From Flaccisagitta enflata (Eukaryota; Chaetognatha; Sagittoidea; Aphragmophora): DNA of 64,000 nt. The stretch lies in assembly GCA_965153355.1 (NCBI GenBank), contig OZ231126.1, positions 16,988,001-17,052,000 on the forward strand, read 5' to 3'. A program made the position numbers and the translations under genes. Of this stretch, positions 1 to 9,279 are shown in pieces. Below the pieces are notes generated by a model that was given only the letters and a program-made list of their open reading frames with translations, did no database searches and was not told where the DNA came from. Position 1 is the stretch's first letter. Every line of letters starts with the position of its first letter.

Positions 1-12
1 GAACAGCAACTA

Positions 13-1578
13 ATGGACAGTCATCAAAGTAGTGCCAACTCATTCACTGCTTTAATCCAGCCTCCTTTAGATCTAAATAACCTAATGTATCTGAGAGCAC
101 ACGACACTGACTTGAAACTGGAAAACCTCAACATAGACTCTGTACCTTTAATTTTCCAAAAAAACAACTCCGAAATAATCAAAACTAAACTTGTAATCGA
201 CTCTAGTCTCTGCAGAGATAATTTTATAGTGGATAAAGATGAGTTACACGAGGAAAACCAAAAACAATTGGAAGTTGCTTTAGATGATTTTCATACACTG
301 CAGCCATCTAAGGCTTTAAACTTTCTCAATGAAATTCTTGAAAACTCATCTAACTTGTTTATCATAAAACGCTATTTAGAGGTCGTTGCAGACGACAACA
401 GCATATTTCAAAACCAAATTTTTGAAGGATTGTCTGCTGACAAGTCAATAGATGAGGATATCACAACTCATGATCTAAATATGATTTTCCGGTATACGGA
501 AATAGCTCTTTTTGCGAGAATCGAAATTTCAAAACATCTTAATATGCTCACCCACCCACCCGTCCCTCCAAGCAAAAGCCCCACAAGGAAATTAACAGAT
601 CTTTTAGACCTTCGAATTCCATACCGCTTTGATAACGGTCTCGACCGCACCCGCGAAGAGCGTATTCTTTTCGCATCGAAGGTTTTGAATTCTCCACAAA
701 AACGTACTCATTACAATGACACGCTTGGAATAAGAACGAGCCCTAGTATCAAACTTATCGATCTTACAAATTATTATGATATAAACTTCAAAAGGTTAAC
801 TGATAAACAAAAAGAAAAAAAGTCTGATGAGATAAAATCAGCACTACACGCGTGGCTCTCCGTAGCTGGCAAACTAGGAAAACAAGCAAACGGTCAGTTA
901 ACCGCAGATAACAGACAATATTTGGAAACCTGGCAAAACAGCAATTTGACTATCATAAAAATGGGTAGAAAACTCCTGGAACTTACTTTTAACGCTAAAG
1001 AAAGACAAATGAGACCCAACTCTAAAATATTCAATCGACCTTTTTTGGCATTGAGTCTTGACCGAAGTCATCTTAAATGTCAATTTCATATCAATAGAGA
1101 TAAACTTGTTGATAAATGTAGCCTTACCGTAAAATTCCCTCCATATGCGTCTTATAAATTGGGAAGTTCATTGCAAGAAAATCAAGAAAATGAAAACAAA
1201 ATAAACAAAGTCGTAGTAGGGCCAATAACGCTCACAAAACAATCAAACATTGCAATGTATACTAACATAATAGTTTCAGACCGTCAAAAACTTTTTTCCT
1301 CAATTCGTTTTTCTCCTCAACTACTTTGCGTCAAATCTCCCATATTGGCAGAGACAGCGCGTGAAAGTGAAAGATCAATTCTCTTTAGTTCTGATAGTGA
1401 TTTTATAACATTCTTTCAAATGCCCTTAAAACTTAATAAATACGGGACAAATATCATTTCTACCACCGCGTCACATGGTAAAATCCATCAAGATTTTTTC
1501 AAAGTACATCGTAACCATAACATATTGTCGCAAATCAAAATACGGATCACCGATGAAAATAATATTGATTTTAGGTAA
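13..1578 (+). CDS. Polinton/Maverick penton-like minor capsid protein
   Basis: Uninterrupted 521-codon frame starting at an ATG 13 bases into the window. The C-terminal half (about residues 340-521) looks like the single-jelly-roll minor capsid (penton) proteins of Polintons: it has a PPYASYKLG segment, a VVGPI strand, and ends with an alternating hydrophobic strand IKIRITDENNIDF typical of these proteins. The N-terminal ~330 residues are acidic and helical-looking and I do not recognise them, so this is an unusually long version or a fusion. It precedes the capsid gene on the same strand, as expected for a virion-gene block. The family call comes from pattern recognition, not a search; an alternative is another Polinton structural protein. 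The frame has no stop or visible intron. Confidence 0.55.
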   Translation: MDSHQSSANSFTALIQPPLDLNNLMYLRAHDTDLKLENLNIDSVPLIFQKNNSEIIKTKLVIDSSLCRDNFIVDKDELHEENQKQLEVALDDFHTLQPSKALNFLNEILENSSNLFIIKRYLEVVADDNSIFQNQIFEGLSADKSIDEDITTHDLNMIFRYTEIALFARIEISKHLNMLTHPPVPPSKSPTRKLTDLLDLRIPYRFDNGLDRTREERILFASKVLNSPQKRTHYNDTLGIRTSPSIKLIDLTNYYDINFKRLTDKQKEKKSDEIKSALHAWLSVAGKLGKQANGQLTADNRQYLETWQNSNLTIIKMGRKLLELTFNAKERQMRPNSKIFNRPFLALSLDRSHLKCQFHINRDKLVDKCSLTVKFPPYASYKLGSSLQENQENENKINKVVVGPITLTKQSNIAMYTNIIVSDRQKLFSSIRFSPQLLCVKSPILAETARESERSILFSSDSDFITFFQMPLKLNKYGTNIISTTASHGKIHQDFFKVHRNHNILSQIKIRITDENNIDFR

Positions 1579-1821
1579 GCTCTCTCAACAAGACCACCCC
1601 ACGGACGGACAGACTTTCAAAATGAATTTTTTTAAAAAACTTCACAAAAAAATGTTTTTTTTTTGCCCCTGTCATTCTCTATAGATTTCCAAGAAATACG
1701 ATGGTTAATTTAGCGTTATGCTTTCGGCCAACTCCTTTATCGATTGATGAATAAACTGTATAAGGATGTAAGCACGGACGTACAGAACTTCACACGGTTT
1801 CGACGCCAGACAATGCGTTGA

Positions 1822-1889
<68 letters not shown>

Positions 1890-2021
1890 ATTTATCATAT
1901 CTGTCGGTCGGTCTGTTGATTTGTTAATTTGATTTGATTGACCTTGTTTACATGTATATAGAATAAAAATTGTTTTTTTATCTGTATTTAGAATGAATAC
2001 AATGAAACATTCACATTAGAG
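1579..2021. other. spacer between capsid genes with (CT)n tract
   Basis: AT-rich spacer containing a (CT)n microsatellite at 1826-1887. No coding frame is recognised. It separates the penton-like gene from the small basic gene and may hold a 3' end and a promoter, but no motif could be assigned. Confidence 0.5.
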
Positions 2022-2267
2022 ATGAATACTCAAAGCGATATTTTTGAACTAATAAGTTCAATGTTAGACACACCACATTTAGAAACACAGAAACAGCAAC
2101 AAAAACCGGAAGAAAACAAAAAGGAAGCCCAACCAAAAAAAGATTCTAAGGAAAAAAAATCAAAGCAAACTCTAAAATCAAAAGATCCAACCCGCACTGT
2201 TCAAAAAAAAGTTTTTAAGAAAAGAGTTAAAAAAAAAGAAAGAATTACTAAAGATAATTTTTTGTAG
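2022..2267 (+). CDS. small lysine-rich protein of the Polinton block
   Basis: 81-codon frame from ATG to TAG. The first ~20 residues are mixed hydrophobic and acidic; the rest is strongly lysine-rich (KKDSKEKKSK, KKRVKKKERITK). It lies just upstream of the spliced capsid gene (next ATG 17 bases after the stop), on the same strand. Such small basic proteins accompany capsid genes in Polintons and adenovirus-like elements and could bind DNA or act as a capsid cement or scaffold; this role is inferred only from charge and position. No homologue is recognised. Confidence 0.45.
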   Translation: MNTQSDIFELISSMLDTPHLETQKQQQKPEENKKEAQPKKDSKEKKSKQTLKSKDPTRTVQKKVFKKRVKKKERITKDNFL

Positions 2268-2283
2268 TTTGACATCTAAAACC

Positions 2284-3911
2284 ATGTCTGAAACACCGCC
2301 CGTGTTTCGGGCTCCTGCCAACATTGCCTCTCCAGAAGTCAAAGACACTCTACAAAACCATCAAAATGTCATCCAAGATGGAGTTTTATTCCGGAGTTTT
2401 TCTTGTATCTCTACCGTGGACCCTCAGGTTGTTAAATTAACATGGCCATCTATCATCTATCACCTGCCGCATACCTAATAAAACTTATTAATTTTTATAC
2501 TTACTAACAGGAACTGACAACCTCCTCGAGATCTTTGAATTTCTATATAAATGAAAGAGCAGCTCTTTTGAATCCTCAAAAGATGTATTTGAGTATAAGC
2601 CTTCAAATTGTCAAAAATTCAAATGAGGAAGGACTCACCTTTGAAGACGGGTGCATAGGTCCTCCATCTCCTATAAACGGTCTTTTTGACGATGTGTCCA
2701 TTTCAATCGGCGAAACTTGTTTAGGTATCCAGAACCTTATCTTTGAGACTACCATTAACAAAGTCTATGGCCTATAACCTATTACCGTTACCTATTACCT
2801 CTATTACCAGACAGACCCGATACCTACTACGGCCTGCTCAACCACATTCGTGAAATGTTGGAAGTACCTCAAGCCATAAAAAATAGCTGGCTTAACTTCT
2901 ACGAGGGTCATGACAATGAAATTGATGGTTCATTCTCCACACCAAACGATGCTGTTACAAAAAAAGGGAATACACTAGAAGCAAAAAACGCTACTGGGCG
3001 AAGAATTTTAAAAATTTTGAATAAAAAAACAAATCATTACTTTGTCCACCTTGATACACCGCTGAGACAATTTAACGTCCTTCTTCCCTCAGTAAGTTTT
3101 GAACTATCATCAAGGCCAACTCAATCAGTTTATTAAACTAACCATTTTTAATAATCAATCATTTTTTTCTTTTCATTAGGGTCTAGAGATAAATTTAAGA
3201 CTGTTTGTAACAACAGCAGAGAAATATTTTACCGTTACAAATGCGGACTGCAACCCCAAATTCAAAATATTATCAGCGAAATTAATTTGTGAAAAATTAA
3301 TTCTCAAACCAAACTTATTACAGGTGTCTTTTGTTTTACCTTCCTTGAAAAGCACCCACTGCCACGCCACCTTGGAAATAAAAGATCAACATATTTTTTA
3401 CCCTCTACTAATTTTAGGCTATTGAAGCAAGATTGGCGAGATCTTTTATGCAAATCAACTATGAAGCACGCTTTGTAAAAACATTCTCGATCGAGGCTGG
3501 TCACATTGAAAAAAAGATACAGATAAATTCGAGGGATCCCTGTAGCTTTTTGATTATCTTTTTACAAAATAATATTTGCCATACCGGGTCCTTCAAAGAA
3601 AACTATTGGACTTTCAAACAAGAAAATCTCAAACACGCGTACATTTCATGTTCAGCAGGCGATCTAAGAATTCCAAGCTTGCCCATAGATGACATAGGTT
3701 AGTTTTTAATCTATACATATATAGAACTATAAAAAAAACCTTACTTGACTTGATACTTACTCTCTCTCTCTCTCTCTCTCACAGGTGGAGAATCAGCAGG
3801 TAGAAACAAACAAATTGCACGATCGATGCTGGTCCTTAAGAAATCAGCCAAACGAACGAACCCACGGAATGTGTGCAGTAGTTGTACGGACGAAACAGAC
3901 CCTATTTTTGG

Positions 3912-3968
<57 letters not shown>

Positions 3969-4428
3969 TAGGTTATGACTTTTCAACAGATTCAAAAGCA
4001 AAATCAAGCTTTTGGTACATATTACAACAACTTGGCCGCCTCTCAGGCGACAAAGGATCCAAAGACTTTGACTTTGAATCTTGGAAATCTCATCGGTTCA
4101 TATTACCCTTTAATTTAAGTGCTGAGGAGAGCCTCCCTAGCCCTGCAAAAAGAAGAAGAATAACATTAAAACCCATTGCAGTCGCCAACGACTACTCTCT
4201 CTATCTGAGATTTAAAGCGCCTACGACTAAAGTATGGAAATCAAACATCCCTGGCCTAGATACAAGCAAAGTATTCGAATATCAAATGTCAAATATCAAA
4301 TATCAAATATCGAATATCAAATATCATTTTTATAGGTTCTGCGCCTTGTTGTAGTATACTTTCAAAATCGCTCAATTGCTATTGAAAGTAATCGTACTAC
4401 TTGGAGAAGTTTCGAAACGGATCAATGA
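2284..4428 (+). CDS. Polinton major capsid protein (F54H12.2-like), seven exons
   Basis: Read as seven exons: 2284-2427, 2511-2724, 2811-3091, 3180-3323, 3418-3697, 3972-4231, 4336-4428. Every intron is GT-AG, phases are 0,1,0,0,1,0, and exon lengths sum to 1416 nt, exactly 471 codons plus stop. Segments in order match the invertebrate F54H12.2-like capsid family: LNPQKMYLSISLQIVK, a DDVSISIGE strand, IREMLEV, EINLRLF, YEARFVKTFSIEAG, FESWKSHRFILPFNLS, and a final LVVVYF strand. This family forms the double-jelly-roll shell of Polintons. Without splicing each exon runs into a stop, so the introns are needed to read the gene. Odd points: introns in a Polinton capsid gene, and (CT)n arrays inside intron 5 (3698-3971). 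The other Polinton genes here are single-exon. The exact ends of introns 2 and 5 are the least certain. Confidence 0.75.
3698..3971 (+). other. intron 5 of the capsid gene, containing two (CT)n arrays
   Basis: Donor GTTAGT at 3698, acceptor TTTTTTTTTAG ending at 3971. A first (CT)n run ends in CACAG at 3784, making a second plausible acceptor, and a second (CT)n run spans about 3914-3960. The 3785-3913 segment stays open but its phase does not rejoin exon 6 with the obvious GT at 3914, so I treat it as intronic. Confidence 0.55.
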
Positions 4429-4470
4429 GGATGACCTTTATAGATGACCTTTATAGATGACCTTTATAAA
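4429..4470 (+). repeat. three tandem copies of a ~14-bp unit before the protease gene
   Basis: The motif GATGACCTTTATA is repeated three times with minimal change between the capsid stop codon and the protease ATG. It contains TTTATA-like AT-rich steps and could be promoter-like; no function can be shown. Confidence 0.6.
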
Positions 4471-4487
4471 AAATATAACTGAAAATC

Positions 4488-5060
4488 ATGGCATTCACTT
4501 CCAAACAGCTCATTACTAGCAACAATGATTTAATAAAATATTTAAAAAAGACACCAAAAGCATACCAACTCATTAACAAAGGGAAATTCATAATCAACTA
4601 CGACAAACTTCAACATATCTCACCTGAGAGGTTTTCTGGAAAAAAAATGGCCATTATCTTAAATTCCTTACATAGCAATAATGTTGAAAATGTTGACAAT
4701 GTTGGTTGCACTGGTAGTGTAGGACATTGGATTTTACTACTTTTCAACATAAGAAAAAAAGAATGTCTTCTTATTGAAAATTTAGCTTATGTATATAAAA
4801 ATTGTATGAACATAAAACAAGCTATAGATACATTTTGTACATCACATAATTTTTCTTTAATAGATTATAATTTAAAAAGCCAAGGAAATAAGGCTAAATC
4901 TTGCGGGTTCCAAGTCATTTTTTATCTTACCTTTTTCGCTTACAATGATATTCCCAAACTTAAATTGTTAAAACAACGCTTGAAAACTTATTCTTTGGTA
5001 GAACGAGAAAAATATATTCTTCGCCGTGCCCACGATCTATGTAAATATGGAATTTCCTAA
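4488..5060 (+). CDS. adenain-type cysteine protease (Polinton PRO)
   Basis: Single 190-codon frame. It carries the adenovirus-protease (C5/Ulp1-fold) signature: GHW with His at residue 80, Glu97 exactly 17 residues later, Gln132, and Cys139 in SCGFQVIFYL seven residues after the Gln. These spacings equal those of the adenain catalytic set His-Glu-Gln-Cys. The family cleaves capsid and core precursors during particle maturation. The gene lies directly downstream of the capsid gene (about 60 bases) on the same strand, the usual Polinton neighbourhood. Unlike the capsid gene it needs no introns. All catalytic positions are intact, so the frame looks under recent constraint or recently inserted. 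An upstream triplicated GATGACCTTTATA motif occupies 4429-4470. Confidence 0.9.
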   Translation: MAFTSKQLITSNNDLIKYLKKTPKAYQLINKGKFIINYDKLQHISPERFSGKKMAIILNSLHSNNVENVDNVGCTGSVGHWILLLFNIRKKECLLIENLAYVYKNCMNIKQAIDTFCTSHNFSLIDYNLKSQGNKAKSCGFQVIFYLTFFAYNDIPKLKLLKQRLKTYSLVEREKYILRRAHDLCKYGIS

Positions 5061-5153
5061 CGCTACTAGTGTCAACTAAATATCATTGATTTTCTTCGAT
5101 TACTCGCATATCTCTAGCTTTGATTTGGCATATTGCTTAGCTTACGTTTCAGA

Positions 5154-5666
5154 ATGGATTCTGTTTCAAACGAAAACACATCTGTTGATACTACAACAAA
5201 CACTGAAACTGTACTACACAAACCACCGCGGTTCTTTTTTGTACGTAATGAAGTACCCGACCGATCCCTAATTCCAAACCGCGCCCGTGAAATCCCAAAT
5301 CTGGGCCCTGACCAACCACAGCCAGCCATCCCAATCAACGAAGGACACCAGGATCAGGAGCAATACGAAAATCAAGTTTTAAATCATCCACGTCCCAGGA
5401 AAATCGGCTTCTTGTTTGCTTTACTGGTTCTAGTTTTCCTGGCTTCCTCTTTCGCAAGTGACGTCGCCTCAACTAAATACATCTTTGACCTTGGGGACGC
5501 CACATTGAAAGAAAAAAAGAATCCGGCTAATACACAGGCCCTGTTGTCTTCTGCTTCATGCTATTTGAACAACGAAACAAAAATCATCACCATCATTTGC
5601 AACAAAGGCTCACGTCAATACTCGTTAAAAGATCTGAATCTTCTTACCTGCAGATACGAATACTGA
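5154..5666 (+). CDS. single-pass membrane protein of the Polinton block
   Basis: 170 codons if started at the ATG at 5154, which follows a stretch with no good upstream start; an in-frame extension to 5133 exists. Residues 1-80 are polar and proline-rich, with a basic PRPRK just before a hydrophobic segment at about 84-101 (IGFLFALLVLVFLASSF). A ~70-residue tail with three cysteines follows. The topology suggests a type II membrane protein with the C-terminal domain outside. Adintovirus/Polinton elements often carry small membrane proteins near the protease, but no specific homologue is recognised. It lies 94 bases after the protease stop, same strand. Confidence 0.55.
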   Translation: MDSVSNENTSVDTTTNTETVLHKPPRFFFVRNEVPDRSLIPNRAREIPNLGPDQPQPAIPINEGHQDQEQYENQVLNHPRPRKIGFLFALLVLVFLASSFASDVASTKYIFDLGDATLKEKKNPANTQALLSSASCYLNNETKIITIICNKGSRQYSLKDLNLLTCRYEY

Positions 5667-5741
5667 CATTAAATGAATAGCGAATCACTTCAACTAAGAG
5701 CGTTACAAAGGTGAATATAAAGCACATCTTTGTATCTTTTT

Positions 5742-5857
5742 AGGCGCGACAAAGCACCTCTAACTGGTTGTGTCCGTCGGTCGGTTGGTCAGTCGGTCAG
5801 GTAACGCATTTGTTCGACGATCCATGTGTCGCACCTTATTGACCCACTTGGCCTTAT
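5742..5857 (-). mobile_element. hairpin element, lineage D, inserted between Polinton genes
   Basis: Starts with the hairpin GGCGCGACAAAGCACC-type end preceded by TTTTT, continues with a GTCG/GTTG core, the conserved AACGCATTTGTTCGACGATCC block, and ends at TTGGCCTT. It matches copies at 11446-11570 and 11782-11894. It sits between the membrane-protein gene and the core-like gene. Confidence 0.75.
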
Positions 5858-5963
5858 TTCGTTTTCCTTCCCCTTACATAAACAAAAGCATATAATATTC
5901 ATTCATTCTCACACCTTCAGGGAGCTCATACATTCTAGAAAAAAAGCCGGGGAAAAAGGAAAC

Positions 5964-6104
5964 ATGTCACGCCGTCGACGAAGGCGGAGGAGGAGGAGAC
6001 GAAAGGGGAAACGTTATAGAAGAAGACAAGCAAAGGGAGCTGGTGTTTTACGTGGAGTAAAAAGGAAGATAGTGAAGAAACGGCGACGTCGTCGAACCAA
6101 ATAA
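5964..6104 (+). CDS. arginine-rich core/protamine-like protein
   Basis: 46 codons from ATG to TAA. It opens with MSR followed by a run of eleven more arginines, has a GAGVLRG centre, and ends in a second Lys/Arg cluster. More than half of the residues are Arg or Lys. This resembles adenovirus core protein pX/mu and similar peptides of adenain-bearing elements that condense DNA in the particle. The start was chosen because the upstream in-frame part (from 5826) overlaps the lineage D insertion and is not conserved-looking. It is last in the virion-gene row. The assignment rests on composition and position only. Confidence 0.55.
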   Translation: MSRRRRRRRRRRRKGKRYRRRQAKGAGVLRGVKRKIVKKRRRRRTK

Positions 6105-6226
6105 TTCGCAGCTAAAATAATTACTGAGCAACATCTATAACTAGCTTATTTTATAACAATGTACATAACACGCGTTACAATGCTGTAAAAAATTGATACA
6201 ATTGCACTTTGATGAAAAGCTTTTAA

Positions 6227-6232
6227 AATAAA
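6227..6232 (+). terminator. possible polyadenylation signal AATAAA
   Basis: AATAAA lies 123 bases after the core-like stop codon in AT-rich DNA; it would suit the 3' end of the last Polinton gene. It is a short motif and could be chance. Confidence 0.35.
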
Positions 6233-6289
6233 ATATTTGAGTGCTTCATGCTAAAAACAAATCTGATTGAAATCACTATCACTGTAACA

Positions 6290-6570
6290 CTGGCGCCATT
6301 TTTTGGCGCTCGAAGGCCTGCACATGTCCAAAATTGTAATTCTATTATCTGGTGTCAATTTTGATATTAAAACGCCGTCTTTCTATCATCTGACCTAGCT
6401 TGTTACAAATATATGTAAAAATAATGTATCACTAGCGCCTTTCCTTTATCTAATCTAGCTTGTTACAAGGATCAGAAACCCATCCAAAAAAAACATAGTT
6501 AAACCCTATATATGTAACTACTGGGGATTGGGGGTCGTGAAGAGAATCAAGGTGCTGATAAGAATGTGGA
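6290..6570. other. probable right end region of the Polinton
   Basis: Non-coding. It contains a short GC-rich palindrome around GGCGCC and TTGGCGCT (6292-6312) and two direct copies of CTAGCTTGTTACAA about 65 bases apart. The terminal inverted repeat partner would lie outside the window, so the boundary is not fixed. Confidence 0.3.
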
Positions 6571-6573
6571 ATA

Positions 6574-7020
6574 TACTACACGCTGTATTTTTTATAAGAA
6601 CACAGTTTTTTAAAGTGACGCACAGCATTCTTATTTCAAGACCAATTTCAGGCTCAAATGTTCTTATCCCATTCATATTTTTGTAGCGATGAAGATTCTA
6701 TATCTTTACTGATAGCAATTCATATTTAATGAAATAAATGAATTTTATTCTTGTTCCATATAGAAATTATCTTTTTTAGGTTATGGAATAATAGAAGTAT
6801 AAATATCACAAGTAATTGGTCAAAATATTTTTTGGGCTGGAGGGTTGTGTGCATTGTTTTTTGGATTGTTTCTTTAAAGAATCATTTCGAAACTTTGCAA
6901 AGAATGTATCTATTCTGAAACCTAAGCCTGGGCGTGTTCTTAACATGTTCTTATTTCTTCGCCAAATCTGAGGCTGATGATTTTATAAACACTGTTCTTA
7001 GACAAAATACAGCGTGTATA
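6574..7020. repeat. inverted repeat, ~32-bp arms
   Basis: CTACACGCTGTATTTT at 6577 onward is matched by the reverse complement AAAATACAGCGTGTAT ending at 7020, with adjoining TAAGAACA / TGTTCTTA. Non-coding interior. Looks like a MITE-type or fold-back relic. Confidence 0.6.
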
Positions 7021-7025
7021 ACAGA

Positions 7026-7613
7026 TAACATCTGTCAGGATATTATTGTCCCAAAATCAAACGACTGTAAAATCAAAACGGAGACATGTAGCCACAAGCG
7101 GATTTTTTCACCAGTTAGAACTGGAAAAAATTTCCATTTTGCTCATGAATTTTGCCTGAATTGCTTCAGACAAAATCGGACTAGATTAAAAAGAGTAAAA
7201 ATATTCCCCATGCAAATCATTGCAAAATTGCCAGAAAAATCTAATCAACTTCAGATATGTACCAAATCTATATAAAGATAGATACTCAGATGCGGATTTC
7301 ACAGCTGAAAAGCTTATGAAAAGTTCTTTAATTTGCCCATGGATTTCAATTGATTTTTTATGAGTGAACCCTTTCAAAATTTGAACCAAAGCAATAGAAA
7401 AATTTCTGCCAGGGCGTTGCTTGCTGGTGGCCAAGGGATGATTAAGTTGAAGAGAAGCAACCAAAATGGGACAAGATACACAAAACAATCTGGAATATAT
7501 TAGGAAATACTCTGTGATATCCAATACAAGTGATTTATATTGTTCCTCACCAGCAGTAGCAAGGCATCTATTGTTGTAGCACAATTGGGACAATAATATC
7601 CCGACAGATGTTA
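7026..7613. repeat. inverted repeat, 28-bp arms
   Basis: Arm 7026-7053 (begins TAACATCTGTC, ends TTGTCCCA) and arm 7586-7613 are reverse complements with a single mismatch. The 530-bp interior has no recognised gene. Probably a non-autonomous DNA element; it abuts the inverted repeat ending at 7020. Confidence 0.65.
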
Positions 7614-7954
7614 AGGCAGCGAGGTATTTGTGGTCTCGTCATAGAATGGTCTGAATATAAAGGATGAAATACCTGGACACGAGATTTATTGACGTTAGAC
7701 TTGTGATAAGGACTCCTCGGTGCCAACTTGCCCATTTTTTGTCCTCTTAAACGCTGCAAAGTGAGAGTAACAAGGAAAGACCTCTTATATTCTAGAAAAT
7801 GGGATTTAAAAAAAAATGAAAAAAGAAAAAATGAAAAATTTTGAAAATGAGATGCAAAAGAAAAGAACCAAAGATTGGAAAATAAAAAAACAGATTCACT
7901 GAAGCGGATTAATGTCAAGACAAAACAACCAGTAGACCGGAAATCGGTTGGAAG

Positions 7955-8040
7955 TAGGACGGGTGGGCTTGAGGTGTGTTTGGGGGTTGGACACCCCTGC
8001 CCACCCGTCCGTTACGATATTGTGACCCCGCGTCACTCGT
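7955..8040 (-). mobile_element. hairpin element, lineage B, truncated
   Basis: Contains the lineage B block GGACACCCCTGCCCACCCGTCC and the end ATTGTGACCCCGCGTCACT; the hairpin end is missing. Confidence 0.65.
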
Positions 8041-8471
8041 TAATTTGTTTGAGCCGTCGTTACCAATACCAGACGTGGACTACTGTGCTATTATGAAAAT
8101 GCAACTCACAAATTTCAATTCCTCATGAACGAGTAGATTGCGACCCATCTAAAGAAAGGGAATTTCGCAAGGGATATCAATCGGAAAAAAAAAATCAATA
8201 CAATTCAAAATAAGTGAAGATTTTGTTTGTTTGGTTGGTCTGTAAATCACGAGTCAAAAAGCGCGTTTTCAAAGTTTTTGACTCGTGATTTACAGACTAA
8301 CCAAAATAAAATCTACATATATTTTGATCTGTATTGATTTCTTTTCAGATTGATATTCCTTGCAAAATACCCTTCGCAGTCTACTCGTTTGTGAGGAATT
8401 CAAAATTTTGAGTTGCATTTACATAATAGTAGTCCATGTCTGGTAACACTAACAGCGGCTCAAACAAATAA
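8041..8471. mobile_element. fold-back element (~430 bp)
   Basis: The whole segment is an imperfect palindrome. Outer arms TTTGTTTGAGCCG / CGGCTCAAACAAA, then TGGACTACT / AGTAGTCCA, then the centre with TTTGACTCGTGATTTACAGAC and its complement around 8240-8300. No coding content. It lies exactly between a lineage B copy and a lineage C copy. Confidence 0.75.
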
Positions 8472-8472
8472 A

Positions 8473-8667
8473 CAAGGCCAACACATATGAGGCGCGTGCG
8501 AGACTTACAGATTGACTTAGAATGACTAAGTATACTCTTAAATGACTTTGAATGACTTAAAGAAATGAAATTGATAAAAGAAGTAAAAGTGTGACAGACC
8601 GACAGATGGACCGACTAACGGAAGGACGGACGGAAAAAGCGGGGTGTAGAGTCGCATGCATGCAACT
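8473..8667 (+). mobile_element. hairpin element, lineage C
   Basis: Starts CAAGGCCAACAC, has repeated AATGACTT units, a GACC/GACG core with GTGTGACAGACC, and ends with GCGGGGTGTAGAGTCGCATG then the hairpin. It is followed at once by a lineage B copy, head to tail. Confidence 0.8.
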
Positions 8668-8670
8668 AAA

Positions 8671-8907
8671 AAGTGACGCGGGGTCACAATATCGTTGCGG
8701 ACGGGTGGGCAGGGGTGTCCAACCCCCATACACAACCCAAGCCCCATCTTACCCATAAAGGCACACAAAAAATATCCAAAGCAGTCGTTTTTCCACTCTT
8801 CGACTCGTTGTTCCACTTTTCGACTAAGTCATTACGGACCGATGGACCGACGGACGGACAAATGGATGGACAAAGCCTCTTATAGATAGAGTTGCGTGTC
8901 CGCAACT
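8671..8907 (+). mobile_element. hairpin element, lineage B
   Basis: Starts AAGTGACGCGGGGTCACAAT, carries GACGGGTGGGCAGGGG, a GACC/GACG core, CCTCTTATAG, and ends with the hairpin AGTTGCGTGTCCGCAACT. Full length. Confidence 0.85.
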
Positions 8908-9279
8908 GAAAATGAAAATGTTGTTTTCAATTGAAAGAATTAACATAGAATACATGGAGTATGCATGGTACGATCTATCGAACGAAAGGTAATTTTGCAA
9001 GGACTAACAATCTGAATAAAGCCCAGTAGGAAAAAAAAAGTTTAATCTCTTGTCTAATCTTGCGACACGATACACGACCCGATGTTTGCGCCAAACGTTA
9101 CGTGTCGGCACATGGCCATTCCTTACATTCAAATGAAGCCGAACGTAATTCAACAAAAAACCGGACATGATTCCAGCTGGTTGTTGATTGAGTTCTCGTC
9201 ACTGTCCGGAAGTAACAACAACTCTTCAAGACGCCAAATCATGTAAAACCCTCCGGCAAATAACAACAACAACCACCAG

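Noticed and set aside
3785-3913. Possible extra capsid exon between the two (CT)n arrays
   Set aside because: The acceptor is good, but the only nearby donor is weak and its phase does not fit the next exon; kept as intronic, flagged as a possible alternative exon.
6934-7275. 113-codon frame starting at 6934
   Set aside because: It crosses the end of one inverted repeat and the start of another and has no recognisable domain.
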